A stretch of 64,000 nt of DNA from Mytilus trossulus (Eukaryota; Mollusca; Bivalvia; Mytilida; Mytilidae): contig NC_086384.1 of NCBI RefSeq assembly GCF_036588685.1, positions 9,810,195-9,874,194 on the forward strand, given 5' to 3'. The notes under the pieces were generated by a model. That model did no database searches, had not been told where the DNA came from, and saw nothing but the letters and a program-made list of their open reading frames with translations. Both the position numbers and the translations under genes were made by a program. Positions 31,511 through 44,359 of this stretch are shown here, in pieces. The first letter of the stretch is position 1; every line of letters starts with the position of its first letter.

Positions 31511-33120
31511 AAAACGGGTAAAACATTTATTACATGAGTCGTTGATTATATTTTTTGTCTTTTTTGTGAGAGTTTAACAAACAGTTATCGTGTTGATCAC
31601 ATACAAGGAGACCTCCTTGAAAGTACAAGCAATAAGTTGATCCTTAAATATCACAAATTCACTATTTCTATGTTGTTTATGGATTTATAATCTTCCTTTT
31701 TGTTATAACAGACCGAAAACAAATGTCAACACACACTAAAGGAAAACCTTCGAAACTTTATACTGTAAATTTTGCTTAATCATGTATTGGTTTAATTTAC
31801 ATTTGTTTGCCTAAATTTGTTTATGTTTAACGTATATGTATTGATCGCCAGGATTTCCGAGTCCATATTTTCCGCCTTTTTATCAGTTCGTCAAGGCATT
31901 AAAGGGAGTTCAATTAACTAAAGCGCCGCATAGAATAATAGAATCTTATTTCAATATTTGAAACATATACGATACAGTCATGACATTATCATCTTTAAAA
32001 GACTATTATTGAAGTACAAAGTTATTGAGTAAAAAGTAATGATTATGTTTACCATGAGATTCAAATGTCTATTTATTATTAATTTTTATCGTCATTTTGT
32101 CTTGCTCACACTGTAGTAACTACTATTATAACTCTGTATGAAGAGAATTATCTTTTAGTTAACAGATAAAGGTATTCTCACGGGTTCATTATTATATAAT
32201 AATAACATAACATGGTAATCAATTAACAACGTGTTAAACTAAATGTCAAAATTACAATTATTTATTGACATATGACAAAATATGATAGTAAAAGAAATAA
32301 ATCAGTACTCGAGTGTTAGGTTATTTATCTATTTATAGTATTGTTGCGTATTTGTATTATGAAAACATTTATGTAACTTTTTTTATAAAGACAATACACT
32401 TCTCGGTTAAAATAGTATGTATAAGGTAATGATATTTGTAAGTTTAAATATTATTCATAAGGTAATGGTATTTGTAAGAAACACAATCACATATACATAA
32501 ATTATTGAACACGTCGCACATTTGTTAAGAAACTCTTATCCTAAAAAAATATAAAAAATAATGAACTCTATGGTAAATTCAAAACGGAAAGTCCATAATC
32601 AAATGGTAAGATCAAAAGCTTTAACACATATATATAACAACGGTCATAATTATGATAAAAATAGAATATTCAATAGACGTAAAATACATATCGACATAAA
32701 CCTCTGTCTTTCATGTATTTGTTCCATATTCATCACATTTTAAAAGTTTTTGAAATGCTCAAAAGACTAGTTCAACCCAACTGCCTGTGTCTATTTCATG
32801 TTAGGAATATCGACAGCCGTTGTCTGTTGACGAATAAACTTCATCATTGATAGACAACGTATAGTTTTCCATATCAATGATGCCAGCCAGTAAGTTGTAG
32901 AGTAGGCATGTACATTGATTACGGTCGTATGCAGCCATAAAGATAGTTTCGTACTATTAAAGCTGTTTATATAAGTATTTAAAAAATGCAACAGTAGTAT
33001 ATCGCTGTTCCATAATCATTAGACGATTTAACTGAAACAAATTATGGTCACAAACACATTTTCGTCATTAATTATATGTAGTAGAAAGTAAATTATAAAA
33101 GTACCAAACTCAGATGAAAA
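31511..33120. other. AT-rich sequence with repeat fragments
   Basis: A reversed repeat P fragment lies at 32576-32622 ('aaaacggaaagtccataatc'), and a short 'aacagtagtatatcgctgtt' piece near 32990. No gene is supported. Confidence 0.45.
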
Positions 33121-33127
33121 TACAAAC

Positions 33128-33480
33128 CATAAAGTCCCTAATCAAATTGCAATATCAAACGAATGGACAACAATTGTCATATTCCTGACTTGATGCATGT
33201 ATAAGCATTTTATTGATTAAACCTTTTTATAGCTAGCTTCACCTCTCATCTGTATGACAGTCGGATACAATTCCCTTTTTGTAGTATTTAAAAACACTTC
33301 TTTTAATCAACTATACTGCGGAGCTCCTGGATCACCTCCAGATTTTGGAGGGATTCGTGTTGCTGTTTCTTTGGTTTTCTATGTTGTGTTTTGTGTACTT
33401 ACGTTGTCTGTCTATGTCCGACATATGCGTTTGAACATCACTCTAGGGTGTGTCACTCCTCGTTTACTATGTAGTTACAA
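33128..33480. repeat. Repeat P copy (reversed) with adjoining repeat block
   Basis: 'aatggacaacaattgtcata' then 'ttcctgacttg' end the reversed P copy at about 33195. The next 280 bp include 'ctgtatgacagtcggataca' (also near 10065) and 'ttcgtgttgctgtttctttg', a block I recognise from mussel repeats. The 76-codon frame 33254-33484 is repeat-derived. Confidence 0.55.
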
Positions 33481-34117
33481 CTGATATTCTAGAATTCATG
33501 AGACCAAACTAAATGCTCGTTCATAACAATTGTGGATCAAGGATTTATATGACGTTTAAAGATAGTTAGCAGGAATTTTATCAACCTAGATATGTTATTA
33601 CAATGGACGTTAAGAAACCTACAAGAAATATATTATTCTTTTCGTATCAACAAAGGAGTTATACAAAAAAAACTGATAATTTAACAAATATAATTACATT
33701 GTACAGTTTACAATTCAATGAATAGTAACTTATTAACGTATATTGTCTTATTATCTACTCGATGATTTTCTTAATACAATTCAGTTAGATTTAACTGGTG
33801 AGGCGATATAATTCATTTTACTGTCCTCAGATTGACTTTCCATTACATTGACAAATGACCGATGTGTGTAACATTTAAAGTCTAGCTTATTGTGGGAAAT
33901 TATAGGAGTACAAATAATTGTACATATACACTAGAAAAACAGACGGATGCTTCTGAAGTGAGGATGTTTAAAGTATTGGGGAAATATTTAAGAAGTGAGG
34001 GGGCGTTTTAACGTTTAGGAAGATGATCAAGATACGAAGAATATACTCCAGAGGTTAGGACGATTTTAAAAAGAAGATACCTCTGTGGTTAGATGATGCT
34101 GCATATTGCTGTATTAG
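33481..34117. other. Spacer and degenerate lead-in to the 42-bp array
   Basis: From about 33950, GAAG- and TTAGG-rich sequence may be decayed copies of the minisatellite unit. Nothing else is recognised. Confidence 0.35.
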
Positions 34118-34660
34118 GGGGATACTCACCACATTAGGAGAATGCCATCGAGATGAGGTGGGGATACTCACCACATTAGGAGAATGCCATCATGATGAGA
34201 TGGGGATACTCACCACATTAGGAGAATGCCATCAAGATGAGGTGGGAATACTCACCACATTAGAAGAATGCCATCAAGATGAGGTGGGGATACTCACCAC
34301 ATAAGGAGAATGCCATCAAGATGAGGTGGGGATACTCACCACATTAGGAGAATGCTATCGAGATGAGGTGGGGATACTCACCACATTAGGAGAATGCCAT
34401 CAAGATGAGGTGGGGATACTCACCACATTAGGAGAATGCCATCAAGATGAGGTGGGGATACTCACCACATTAGGAGAATGCCATCAAGATGAGGTGGGGA
34501 TACTCACCACATTAGGAGAATGCCATCAAGATGAGGTGGGGATACTCACCACATTAGGAGAATGCCATCGAGATGAGGTGGGGATACTCACCACATTAGG
34601 AGAATGCCATCAAGATGAGGTGGGGATACTCACCACATTAGGAGAATGCCATCGATATAA
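34118..34660 (+). repeat. 42-bp minisatellite, 13 units
   Basis: 'gatactcaccacattaggag' plus 'aatgccatcaagatgaggtg' plus gg repeats without an indel from 34121 (units at 34121, 34163, 34205 and so on to 34625). It encodes GILTTLGECHQDEV repeats in one frame, but start and end are arbitrary, so no gene is called. Confidence 0.95.
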
Positions 34661-36898
34661 TGCGAGGTCAAAGGAGGTTAATAGAATAGCCATGTGGCTA
34701 TAAAGATGTCCACGGGGTTTAGTTGATGCTTGTAAGATAAAGAAGATTTCCAATGTATTTTATACTGATAGAAAGAAAATAAATTAACGTTTCATCAAGT
34801 GTAAAATCACCACCAAAGAAAAGATTTTAAACAAATTTCAGTGTAAAATCAACAAGAATAGTAAAGTATATGAAATAAAGAATAAGTCTATAATACATCA
34901 ACATGTTAAAGGTAATATCACAAACATTTATAAAAGCATGAAAATAATAAAAGGTAAAAGACAGAAGATGACAGATCAAAACTCAATGGTTAAAGAAAGA
35001 CCGACAATTAAATGTGAAAAACGAAAAACAACTGAGCATCACGTTCTTACAAGGTTATAGCAGATGTTAAAAAAGTTTTCAATGTTTTTATTAAATTCTA
35101 GTTACTGTATGATTATTAAATGTGTTTATCATCTCGATTCTTTTGTTATTAAAAATGAAGAAGTAAGTAAACTTTACTTTAATAGGCGGCTGCTATGTAT
35201 AGTACATTAGAACAAATCATAGCATGAGCTCTGATAAGCTCTGTAGCCGGCTTTCAGATTAAATCACATACATTCATGCAAAGCAGACTAAAAAGGGCAT
35301 GCTGCAAACATCAGGTAACACTATCACACTCGATGTCTAAACTCCACAGATCACGTGCATGTGACGAGCATCTGTTAATAGACAGTCAAATGTGACCAGC
35401 AATCAGTGAAGTATTATAGAAATACTAACAAACGAAATCAATTATACATTAAGATTAGTAAGCTAATCAGTGGCACTCAAAAAGCAAATAAAAAGTTGTA
35501 TGCGATATAGTTGAGTAAAAAGTCGCAAAGAGTCAAACACATTCAGCTATAAAATAGCGCAGAATAGAGGCAACACGAAGGGTAAATGCTCAATAGGTGG
35601 CATTTCTATAGGGTCATCTTAAAATCAAGTTTCAAAAGCATAATTCCTAACAAGGTTCTGTGATACATTACGTACATGCAAATACCATTAGCAATCTGTT
35701 TTATTGATGTTTTAAATTATTGTCTATATGTGAAATGTTTGATATACATGTTTGAACAGTTCTACCATTCGTCGAGTTTGATATGGTATCGCCAAGTGCA
35801 AGGTCGGGATTAAATGTGCTTATATTTAAACAAAACATAAGGAAGTTGTCTGTTAGAGTCTTTTTTTAGATTTTGCACTTTTATATTTCCATGTAAACAC
35901 ATAATTCTTTCTTGCATCATACCTGTCTGTTTGTTGGTGTTCATCCTGTTGTGAATCAAATTAGTTCCTTACTCAACCCCGGACAACTAATAGACGTTTT
36001 CAAATTAAGGAGAAATTTCAGAATTTATGTGGACATAAGTTAAATATAATTATACCTATAATAAAACTATCTTTGGGTTCGTATTAGCTTAAAAGACTAC
36101 TGTCTTTACCTTTAAGTAAATGTTAGATTTTTCTAAATGTTAAGTAAAGTTGCGTCAAAGGTATATTGTTAGGCGAACACTGTCAGAAAAAATATGCAAA
36201 GCAAATCAATTTTCAATAGACGTGAGTAGATAGCGCAAATATCTCGTGTTTACAACTACTTTTTTTACATTTATGAAAATACAGTCTGATAAGGCAACAG
36301 ACCTATTTCTTTATAAACAACTAACTGGAACAATTGTAAGAATATTGGAATATTGTTAGAGGGTTGACGCAGCGTTCGTGTTGCTGTTCATACATCGTAA
36401 ATCAAATTGCACTATTCATCTTTAATTGACAACTTAGGGAAATATAATGAGGCATTTGCCCGCCAGAAAATCTTGCGATTATTTGTGCATTAACTGCATA
36501 CTGATCAGAACTAAAACATTCATAGTAAGCATGGTGATGAAACACGTATAATACTAGTTGATTACTCCGTTTATTTCATAGCAATTTATCAACTGTAATT
36601 ATATATTTAGTCAATGCATGCTTTTATAAATGAATTGGTAATTAAACAACTGTGTATTTTCCACCATCTATGATTTGAATAGTCAAATAAAGGCTACAAA
36701 CAGATTGTACACGCCGAACAGTTTTGTTGAAAACGACGATGCGTCGACACTACGAACATAGAATGGACTAAGTACATTTTGTGGAAATAATGGGAAAACT
36801 ATATCTATTTCAGTTAATTGATACAAATCTGTCTTTAAAGAATACTGAACAGAACCATAAAAGAATCGACTGAGTTCGAACTTTACCGTACAAGCCTA
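34661..36898. other. Long AT-rich stretch without a supported feature
   Basis: No repeat family, protein-like frame or RNA was recognised in 2.2 kb. Confidence 0.45.
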
Positions 36899-37140
36899 AT
36901 AGTCAAAGGTACCAGAATTATAATTACTTTCGCCATACACACGTTTCGTATACTTAAGAATCATCAGTGGCGCTCACATCAAAATAAATATAAAGCCAAA
37001 CAAGTACAAAGTTGAAGAGCAATGAGGACCCAAAATGCCAAAAAGTTGTGCGTAATACGGCTAAGGTAATCTATTCCGTAGTTTTTCAAAAAATTCAAAG
37101 TGTTGTAACAAGACATTCATGAAAATGACCATATTATGGA
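36899..37140 (+). repeat. 355-bp family repeat, partial
   Basis: 'agtcaaaggtaccagaatta' start with a mutated core 'gccatacacacgtttcgtat', then 'gagcaatgaggacccaaaat'. Confidence 0.75.
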
Positions 37141-37510
37141 TAATTGTCAAGTTTAAAACACACTTAATTGTCATTACCACACTCAATAACGTTTCTTTGA
37201 ATTTCATGTAGCTCAATCAACGATGCATGTGTCACTGAACGGTTTCAATTGTGGTCTTTTGTATATCAAGTCCATGCGAGTCAACCTAGACAATCTTTAT
37301 GTATTCTGTTAAAGAGAAATATTCCCAACATATAACCAACTATAACTGACCATTTGTTTTTCTTTTTGCTAATAACACAATGTCTCAAAATCTGAAGAAG
37401 AGAATCTAGCTTAAAGTCTTTTGTATAGGTTACAAGAAAAATCAAATTGACTGTATGACATGCATCTATATTAAGGCAAGACGATAATTGTGATAGCTTT
37501 TCGCAAGTTG

Positions 37511-37640
37511 AAAATGAGAATGGAAATGGGGAGCGTGTCAAAAGACAACAACCCGACCAACGACGAGACAACCACCGAAGGTCACCTATAGGTCCTCAAC
37601 GAAGCGAGAAACTGCCGAACCTGAAGGTGGTCCTCGACTT
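37511..37640 (-). mobile_element. T2 tail copy
   Basis: 'ggaaatggggagcgtgtcaa', then 'acaacccgacc' and 'ccgaaggtcacctataggtc'. Confidence 0.7.
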
Positions 37641-39160
37641 GCTCAAGTTTATTTAAAAAGGAAAAAAAACCGCTTAAACAAATTGTGAAATAAGGCTACA
37701 AAATAGTAACGTAACTCCTCATAAAGGTCAGGATATACGCCCTGGAACAATTATGAATCTATGCTATGACTCAAATGTTTCTGTTGTTTATGGTATTCAA
37801 TGTTGACGACAGATATTTAGATAGTTTTTTTCTAATTAATTTACTACTTTCATTAAAACTCAAAACGACTAAAAGTGTGATATATTATATAGTCTGTTGT
37901 AAAAGACTTTAATGACCCGTAAATGTCATTGGTTATATTGACTTTTGGATATTGTCTAAATGACGTTTACTACTTTTTTTTGTGTAGTAAATTTATAATT
38001 TCTCATGGATGTTGATAGAAATCAATTTGCATTAATATTTTACAATGTAATGTACATTTTCTTCAACTACTGATGTTACTTTTTAAAATTGCAGACTTGA
38101 AATATATAATTTTACATTATCAATAAGATTAATATCATAACAGTTGCAGCCCAATAAATATGATTCCGTAATAACTAAGGTTGTTTTATAGTATTTATGA
38201 TCGTATAGTAATTCTTTGATTACAGATTGATCATTCTGTTATAATCAATGTGCTATGAATATAAATAAATTAGTTATAAAGTAGAGGCCAGCAACTTAAG
38301 ATGCCAGTCTCAATCTGGGTAATTTGTAGCATTATAAACACATAAAACATTCTATAAAATATGGAATAATTGGATTGTCGGGAAATGATGTGTTGTAACA
38401 TCAATGCTTTGATTGTTGTTCTTTAGAAGTCTGTGTTATCCATTTTAACTTGATTAGTTAAATTACTGAGAGTTCTTTTCATGGCAAAAATGATTGAACG
38501 TTAGAACGTAAAGGCTGTTTGTTCGCATCATGATTTTCTCTGCGGTCATTGGTACCTTTAATCCTTTATTAGTTTTAATTTAAAACAACTTGCTCGATAA
38601 GCAATCAAAATGCCTGTGGCCCAATTTTTGCAATCTTGTTAATAACTTAATCTCGTCATACATTTAATGTGTCATCATTTTCAATCATTACCCATCCCGT
38701 TGACTACTCGTATTGTTGAGTTATGACGTTATTTTTTATACGTTAAACAGTTAATCGTATCGAATACTTCAAATCAATCAAAAATAGTACTTCACACTTC
38801 CGACTTAAACACAATGTTGTACAATGATCTCCAAATTAGATTTTAATGTTTGAAAACTTTAAGTGAAATTAAGAAATACTCGATATAAACAGTCAGTTTT
38901 GTTAACAGAATTGAAACACGTTAAAAAAAATATACAGATTAAACGATGATTTACGTTTTCTTGTCCATCTATGATGAACAAGTGTACTAGACTTAGTAAA
39001 AAATAGACTTAGAAATTCGTCATTTCGATATCTCACGTGCTGGTACATAAATGTAGCTGTTAATAACGAGTTATATGACCTTATGTAGTCTTTGAATGGC
39101 ATATCAAGAGTAAATTAGATGTCGCCGTGTCTGAATACATGTACACACAAAATGCTGATA
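37641..39160. other. AT-rich stretch without a supported feature
   Basis: No defensible exon; the 66-codon minus frame at 38902-39102 has no features. Confidence 0.4.
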
Positions 39161-39163
39161 AAA

Positions 39164-39290
39164 TTGAGAATGGAAACGGGGAATGTGTCAAAGAGACAAC
39201 AACCCGACCAAATAAAGAAACAACAGCAAAAGGTCACCAACAGGTCTTCAATAAAGCGAGAAATTCCCGCACCCGGATACATAACATATT
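39164..39290 (-). mobile_element. T2 tail copy
   Basis: 'aatgtgtcaaagagacaaca' followed by 'aggtcaccaacaggtcttca' and 'gagaaattcccgcacccgga'. Confidence 0.75.
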
Positions 39291-39544
39291 GAGCACATAC
39301 ATTGCTTTATCTTTTAATATGGATATTTACATCACTTTATAAGTAAAAAATGAGAATTTGAATCAAATCGTTTATAATGAATTTGACAGGTAATGACCCT
39401 TTCCAATACAACCTTTTAAGACTTGAATGCAAAAGAATACTAGAATGGCATGGCTTTTACATTAAGAATGATTATCAATAAAAATACGTTTTGATTGTTT
39501 GCATTTTTGGTATCGTAAGACAAAACTGAATATACATACTAGTG

Positions 39545-39721
39545 CAGTGTAACTTGCCTCATATGACACAATAGGGGACCCGAATAAAATGTCGGATTAA
39601 GCAGAGAATTGGAATATTGAGGGTTTTTTCTGCAATGGTAGGTATATTTTGGGATTAGAAGGTATGTCGGTTAAAGCAGGGTGTTGGAATAATCAGGTGT
39701 CGGATTAGGCATGTTACACTG
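39545..39721. mobile_element. 177-bp MITE-like element
   Basis: The ends CAGTGTAACTTGCC and GGCATGTTACACTG are 14-bp inverted repeats with one mismatch. The interior repeats a 'gtcggattaagcag' motif in diverged form. No clear target duplication. Confidence 0.6.
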
Positions 39722-42700
39722 TACATCAATCACATTTGACTGCCGGTCAAAATCCCATTATAGATTCGAGGTTTGTATAAGCAGCAGTGAGAAATATTTT
39801 AGAGACGTCTTTATGGCTATACACATTTTCTTGGACGATCTTCAAGTGTGATGTCTACCACAATAACAAATAGCACAAGTAACACATCACTCGGTCAGAA
39901 CATAGACAGTTATTCTAAAGAGAGAAAGGAAAAATAAACACGTTATCTGTCCATTCTACGGTAAACAAAGTCATAAACCAACATTTGTTTTGATAGGTTT
40001 TGACGCGAACGCAAGACTAGTCACAATTCTTAAATTCCCTTGCGTGAAGTTGTTGCGGTCATTGTTTATGGAAACACTGACAACTAAAATATATTTCCTA
40101 TGAGACATTTTTTTCCAAAAGCGTTTCTCGTGTGACTTGGCTTTAAAATTAAAAACTTGACCTGACCATAAAAGTCGGATTGAATAAGCTTAAGTGTTTA
40201 CACGTTACCGTTGATGTACGACAAACAGACTAACTAGGTAAAAAGTATCATGAAATACTCGGCTTTGAGCGTTCTTGATGAAGGTAATTCCAGAAAAGAT
40301 TACTAGTGTAGTAAAACCATTCAAACGTGATGGTTATTAAAAATTTGTGATTTTAAAATTGAGGAAATATGACGGAATTGTTGTTACGACAATTGGAACA
40401 TATAACATATCTGCAGTTACGTGCGACACAGATTTTTAATAACGGCCAACCAACTCGGGATTGCGTCTTTAAATCTTTCAAATGAATTATTTCAGCTTTA
40501 CCACTTGGAACACTTTGTGGAATAGCTTTCTTATTAGCAAAAGGGTATTAACAAAATAACTGAACTAGTATTCAATTCAATAAAGGGAAAAATCCATAAA
40601 AACTCACAAAATCAAACATTTATAATTAAAACTTTCAATGAAATTGGTAACAATTGTCATATTCCTGATTTGGTGAATGCATTTTACAACCTCAAACTGG
40701 TAAAGTCCTTTTTTCAATGCAAGGACATCATATAAAAACCACAAGCTCTTGAATACCGTATCAACTGGATGATAGATACTCACTCCTGAGCTGAAGGAAT
40801 AAAAAAACTCAATTATAATATAACGTTCTTTAGATGCTTTGAGTACATACCCGTTGTAAAATATGAATATATTATTTTTCGCTGTTTCAATCATACTCAT
40901 TCGTCTATGAATGAGCTACGCGACGTCATTGAACGATGACGTAAGAATATAAGCATTTTACGCTATTACTCGAGGTAAAATGTTAAACACGAAGGGCCAA
41001 CCCGTGGTAACATCAGTATAAATGCAAGCCCCAATGAATTACCTTTAACTCAAATTACGTGTTCTAATAACGCTAACATTTTTATTTCTGCTGACTACAA
41101 GTTTATGTCACTGGCTTCAGTGAAAATGTACGACTGATATTTCAAAGACAGTGTTCCTCGAACCATTACTTTAGAGAATTGTGTAAAATTCGAGGTATGC
41201 AGGTTTACTTAAATGTGTTTTCCTTTTTACAATCACAAATTAGCGAACAAATCTAACATTAACTAATTTAAGAACATAGTAACACCAAATATATTTGATT
41301 GAACCATGTTCCAAGAATCAATTACCTTATTATCATGTTTTCTGATCTATCAATAAAGAGTATAATTGATGTTCACTTTATGTTCACGTTTCAAAGATGA
41401 AAACACTAGCATAGATCTGTTATTGTATAACAATATTGAGAAATGAATAAAAATGTAGGAAACCTTTAATGACACTGCAATCATACAACACATACTAAAC
41501 AAATATATCGATATAGAGGTCATTACAGTGTCCTTAATGCCGAGCAGGTGGGTTCTTAATACACAAATAACTTTCAATGAGCTTGGGTAAGATTTCAGCG
41601 CATAAAAACCTTGGAATTATACATTAAAGCTTATAGACTATAAGGTTGAGAAGTTAAATTTATAATTACAATTGAGTGGGTGAAATCTTTGTCAAAACTA
41701 CGTAAATAAAGGCAACATGAGTATACCGCTATTAAAAAATCCTAAATCGATTGAGAAAAAACAAATCAAGGTTTCAAGCTAAAACCGAGGCGAACACATC
41801 AAATATAAGAGAAAAACAACGAAACAACAAAACACTAACGTGCAACAAAGAGCAAACGACAATGTAACATACATAGAAACTAACTATTAGATAACAAATG
41901 CCTTATTCCTAACTTAGAAACTATCAAACTGTGGAGAAGGAATAAAACTAATCGCAGACATATTTTAGGGCATATTTGGGAGATTATGGAAAATCTGTTA
42001 TATACAAAATTTCTCCGATCTTTTTTGCAAAACTATGTTTTGAAATTTCATGATCTGCAAAACGGTTATAACGGCATGTATTGATTTTTGTAGGAGTTTT
42101 TCGAAGAAGAATTTGAAAAAGCAAGTGATAGTTTCAATCTAATGAAATGTTGTCATCTTCTTAACTGTCCGGTTTTTTGAAAGACTTTATTAACTTCCAA
42201 TAAGTGGCTGTTTATTGTTATTTTGTCGTTTTATCTTTTTTCATTTATATTTATAAATAAAACAAGACATGGGGTTTTCGTCAATAAAACAGCTATCCAA
42301 ATCACAAAAAAATCAGAAAAACGTCTAGAGGACAACATACATTTGTTTGGCGAATAAACATGTGTCTTTTCAGTATTTCAAGTTGAGAACTGCGGCGAGT
42401 CTAGAAAAGTAATCATGAATAAATTACTATTTGAACTGCTTTAATATTTCGAAAGGAAAACAACATTTAATAAGTTTTGTGTTTTCAAATCGGGTTTCTT
42501 GATCAGCAATCATCGCAACCCTCAAACCCAAAAATCTTAAAACTAGGTATAAATACTTAGACACGTTAGGCATAGATTAATAACCCGGATTGCAGCTACT
42601 TAACGCAAACACTAAGACTAAACCTGATTTTATAAATCAATATCGTCCTATTTTTTTTATATTGGAGCCTTTACTGTAGAGAAGGTCTCATACAGTAACT

Positions 42701-42815
42701 TAAGAAAACGTGAAGACAGATACAATTTTGCAACAACAAAAACAATTTGAAACGAAAAAGTGAAACATTTGACACTGCGATAGAGAAAAAGACTGAAATC
42801 TTTTTCTATACTAGT
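39722..42815. other. Long AT-rich stretch with repeat fragments
   Basis: A reversed repeat P fragment lies near 40645-40680 ('gtaacaattgtcatattcct') and a diverged copy of the 9159-9480 repeat at 41715-41885. The 75-98-codon minus frames at 40604 and 41350 have no splice context or motif I trust. Confidence 0.45.
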
Positions 42816-43272
42816 AAATAAACTCATCATAGATACCAGGATTGACATTTTATATTTACGCCAGACGCGCGTTTCGTCTTCAAAAGACTCAGCAGTGACG
42901 CTCGAATCAAAAAATGTTAAAAGGCCAAATAAAGTACGAAGTTGAAGCGCAATGAGGACAAAACATTCCTAATAGTTTTGCCAAATACAGCTAAGGTAAT
43001 CTGTTCCTGGGGTAGAAAAGCCTTAGTCTTTCAAAAAATCAAAATTTTGTTAACAGTTAATTTATAATTATTAACATATCGATGATAACTCAAGTCAACA
43101 CAGAAGCGCTAACTACTGGGCTGGTGATACCCTCCGGGAAATAAATCTCCACCAGCAGTGACATCGACCCAGTGGTTGTAAATAAACTCATCATAGATAC
43201 CAGGATTGAAATTTTATATTTACCCCCAGACGCGCGTTTCGTCTGCAAAAGTCTCATCAGTGACGCTCGGAA
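42816..43272 (+). repeat. 355-bp family, variant subfamily, unit plus partial
   Basis: Both units start 'aaataaactcatcatagata' (42816 and 43180, 364 bp apart) instead of the usual 'agttatcaaaggtaccagga', but share the 'cagacgcgcgtttcgtct' core and the 'gggctggtgataccctc' block. The second breaks off after the core. Confidence 0.85.
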
Positions 43273-44216
43273 GTTCAGTAGAGTATCATAACAATAGACT
43301 GAACGATGCCTATGTGTTGATCATGATAAAAAAAAAAAAAAACGTGTGAGGTTCAACTTTTTGTTTTATAAACGTCTTTTTTTAATTCTTCTTTACTTCC
43401 TGAATTTACAGGTATCAACATAATTATATTTATCTTCTGACCCAATAATCAAGCAAGTGAATTAAGTTACCATAAAAAGCATTCTAACACTATGAAATCT
43501 ATGGATTAAGTATATTAATAACATTTTCATTAATAAAGAAACACTAATACTATTAGTAGCAAGATATAAATGAGCATGCATTATTTTTAAATGTAAGGGT
43601 GAAAATTAGGCATTCAAATGCAACATGTGGCGACACTAGAGATCAAAATCTTCATTTTTGGGGAAATATAGAACAAGGTCAGCCATAAATCAAGCTGTAA
43701 ATCGTAAAGAGTATTTAATATATTTCGAATGGTGACATACATGTACTTGTAAAAAAGATGGATTTCAAATGTACGCTTCATTTCAATCAGTTGCAATTCA
43801 AAATAATTTAAGCGTTGAACAGAATAACAAACTGAAAAATAACACTTTTAAAAATTATGGGTTATGTTCTTTTTCTTACATTTTAAGGTTTTCTATACTG
43901 AATACACTTTCTTTACGACCTAAGTTCATAAAAAAAGCTACACAACAAATTAAGAGCATATGGCTGTGGCTTTGAAATTGAATAGCATCTTTATTAGCTT
44001 TATGATTACTGCATTTCCAATTGGTGGCAGATATATCAAGATTTTTTTCGATTTATTATAAAACAAAATGTTTTTTTGAACAGATCATTTTATATCGTAT
44101 ACAAAGATATCCATTCTCTAGAAACATTTCTTAAAGTTTATAGAAACGAAAAATGTAATTAGCAGCAAATTTTAACAAAACAAATATTTGTAGAAATTAG
44201 AAATAAATGTATTTAC
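43273..44216. other. Region expected to hold downstream exons of the 44217-44303 gene
   Basis: A good-looking acceptor (gtgttatttttcag) exists near 43836 on the minus strand, but reading on in phase 0 gives only eight codons before TAA, so I do not call it an exon. Confidence 0.3.
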
Positions 44217-44303
44217 CTGCTGATTACTAAAGGTATTTGCAGCAAAACTGTCAATAAAAAGAATCAGGTATACACAAGTTATAAAATATAACTTCATATC
44301 CAT
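44217..44303 (-). CDS. Signal-peptide first exon of an unidentified secreted protein
   Basis: Twenty-nine codons from the second ATG (44303): MDMKLYFITCVYLILFIDSF, then AANTFSNQQ, ending in phase 0 at CAG|GTAAAT, a good donor. The hydrophobic core and the likely cleavage after ...DSFA fit a signal peptide. An earlier in-frame ATG at 44327 sits about where transcription should start given the TATA box, so 44303 is preferred. The layout (TATA, short leader, signal peptide, phase-0 donor) matches the first exon of the gene at 3013-4139. The rest of the protein was not found, so the family is unknown. It is also possible that this is a relic first exon. Confidence 0.5.
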
Positions 44304-44351
44304 ATTTAGTGTTAAAGTCTTATCCATAAGCACCTTTCCTTTAACAATAAA

Positions 44352-44358
44352 TTTTATA
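44352..44358 (-). promoter_or_regulatory. TATA box for the 44217-44303 exon
   Basis: GGCTATAAAATT on the minus strand, with TATAAAA 49-55 bp upstream of the preferred ATG. Confidence 0.5.
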
Positions 44359-44359
44359 G

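Noticed and set aside
34326..34703. 125-codon GILTTLGECHQDEV frame
   Set aside because: A 42-bp minisatellite; identical units to the left are not in the frame only because of a stop, and no gene structure surrounds it.
43614..43836. Candidate second exon for the signal-peptide exon at 44217-44303
   Set aside because: The acceptor is good but phase 0 gives a stop after eight codons.
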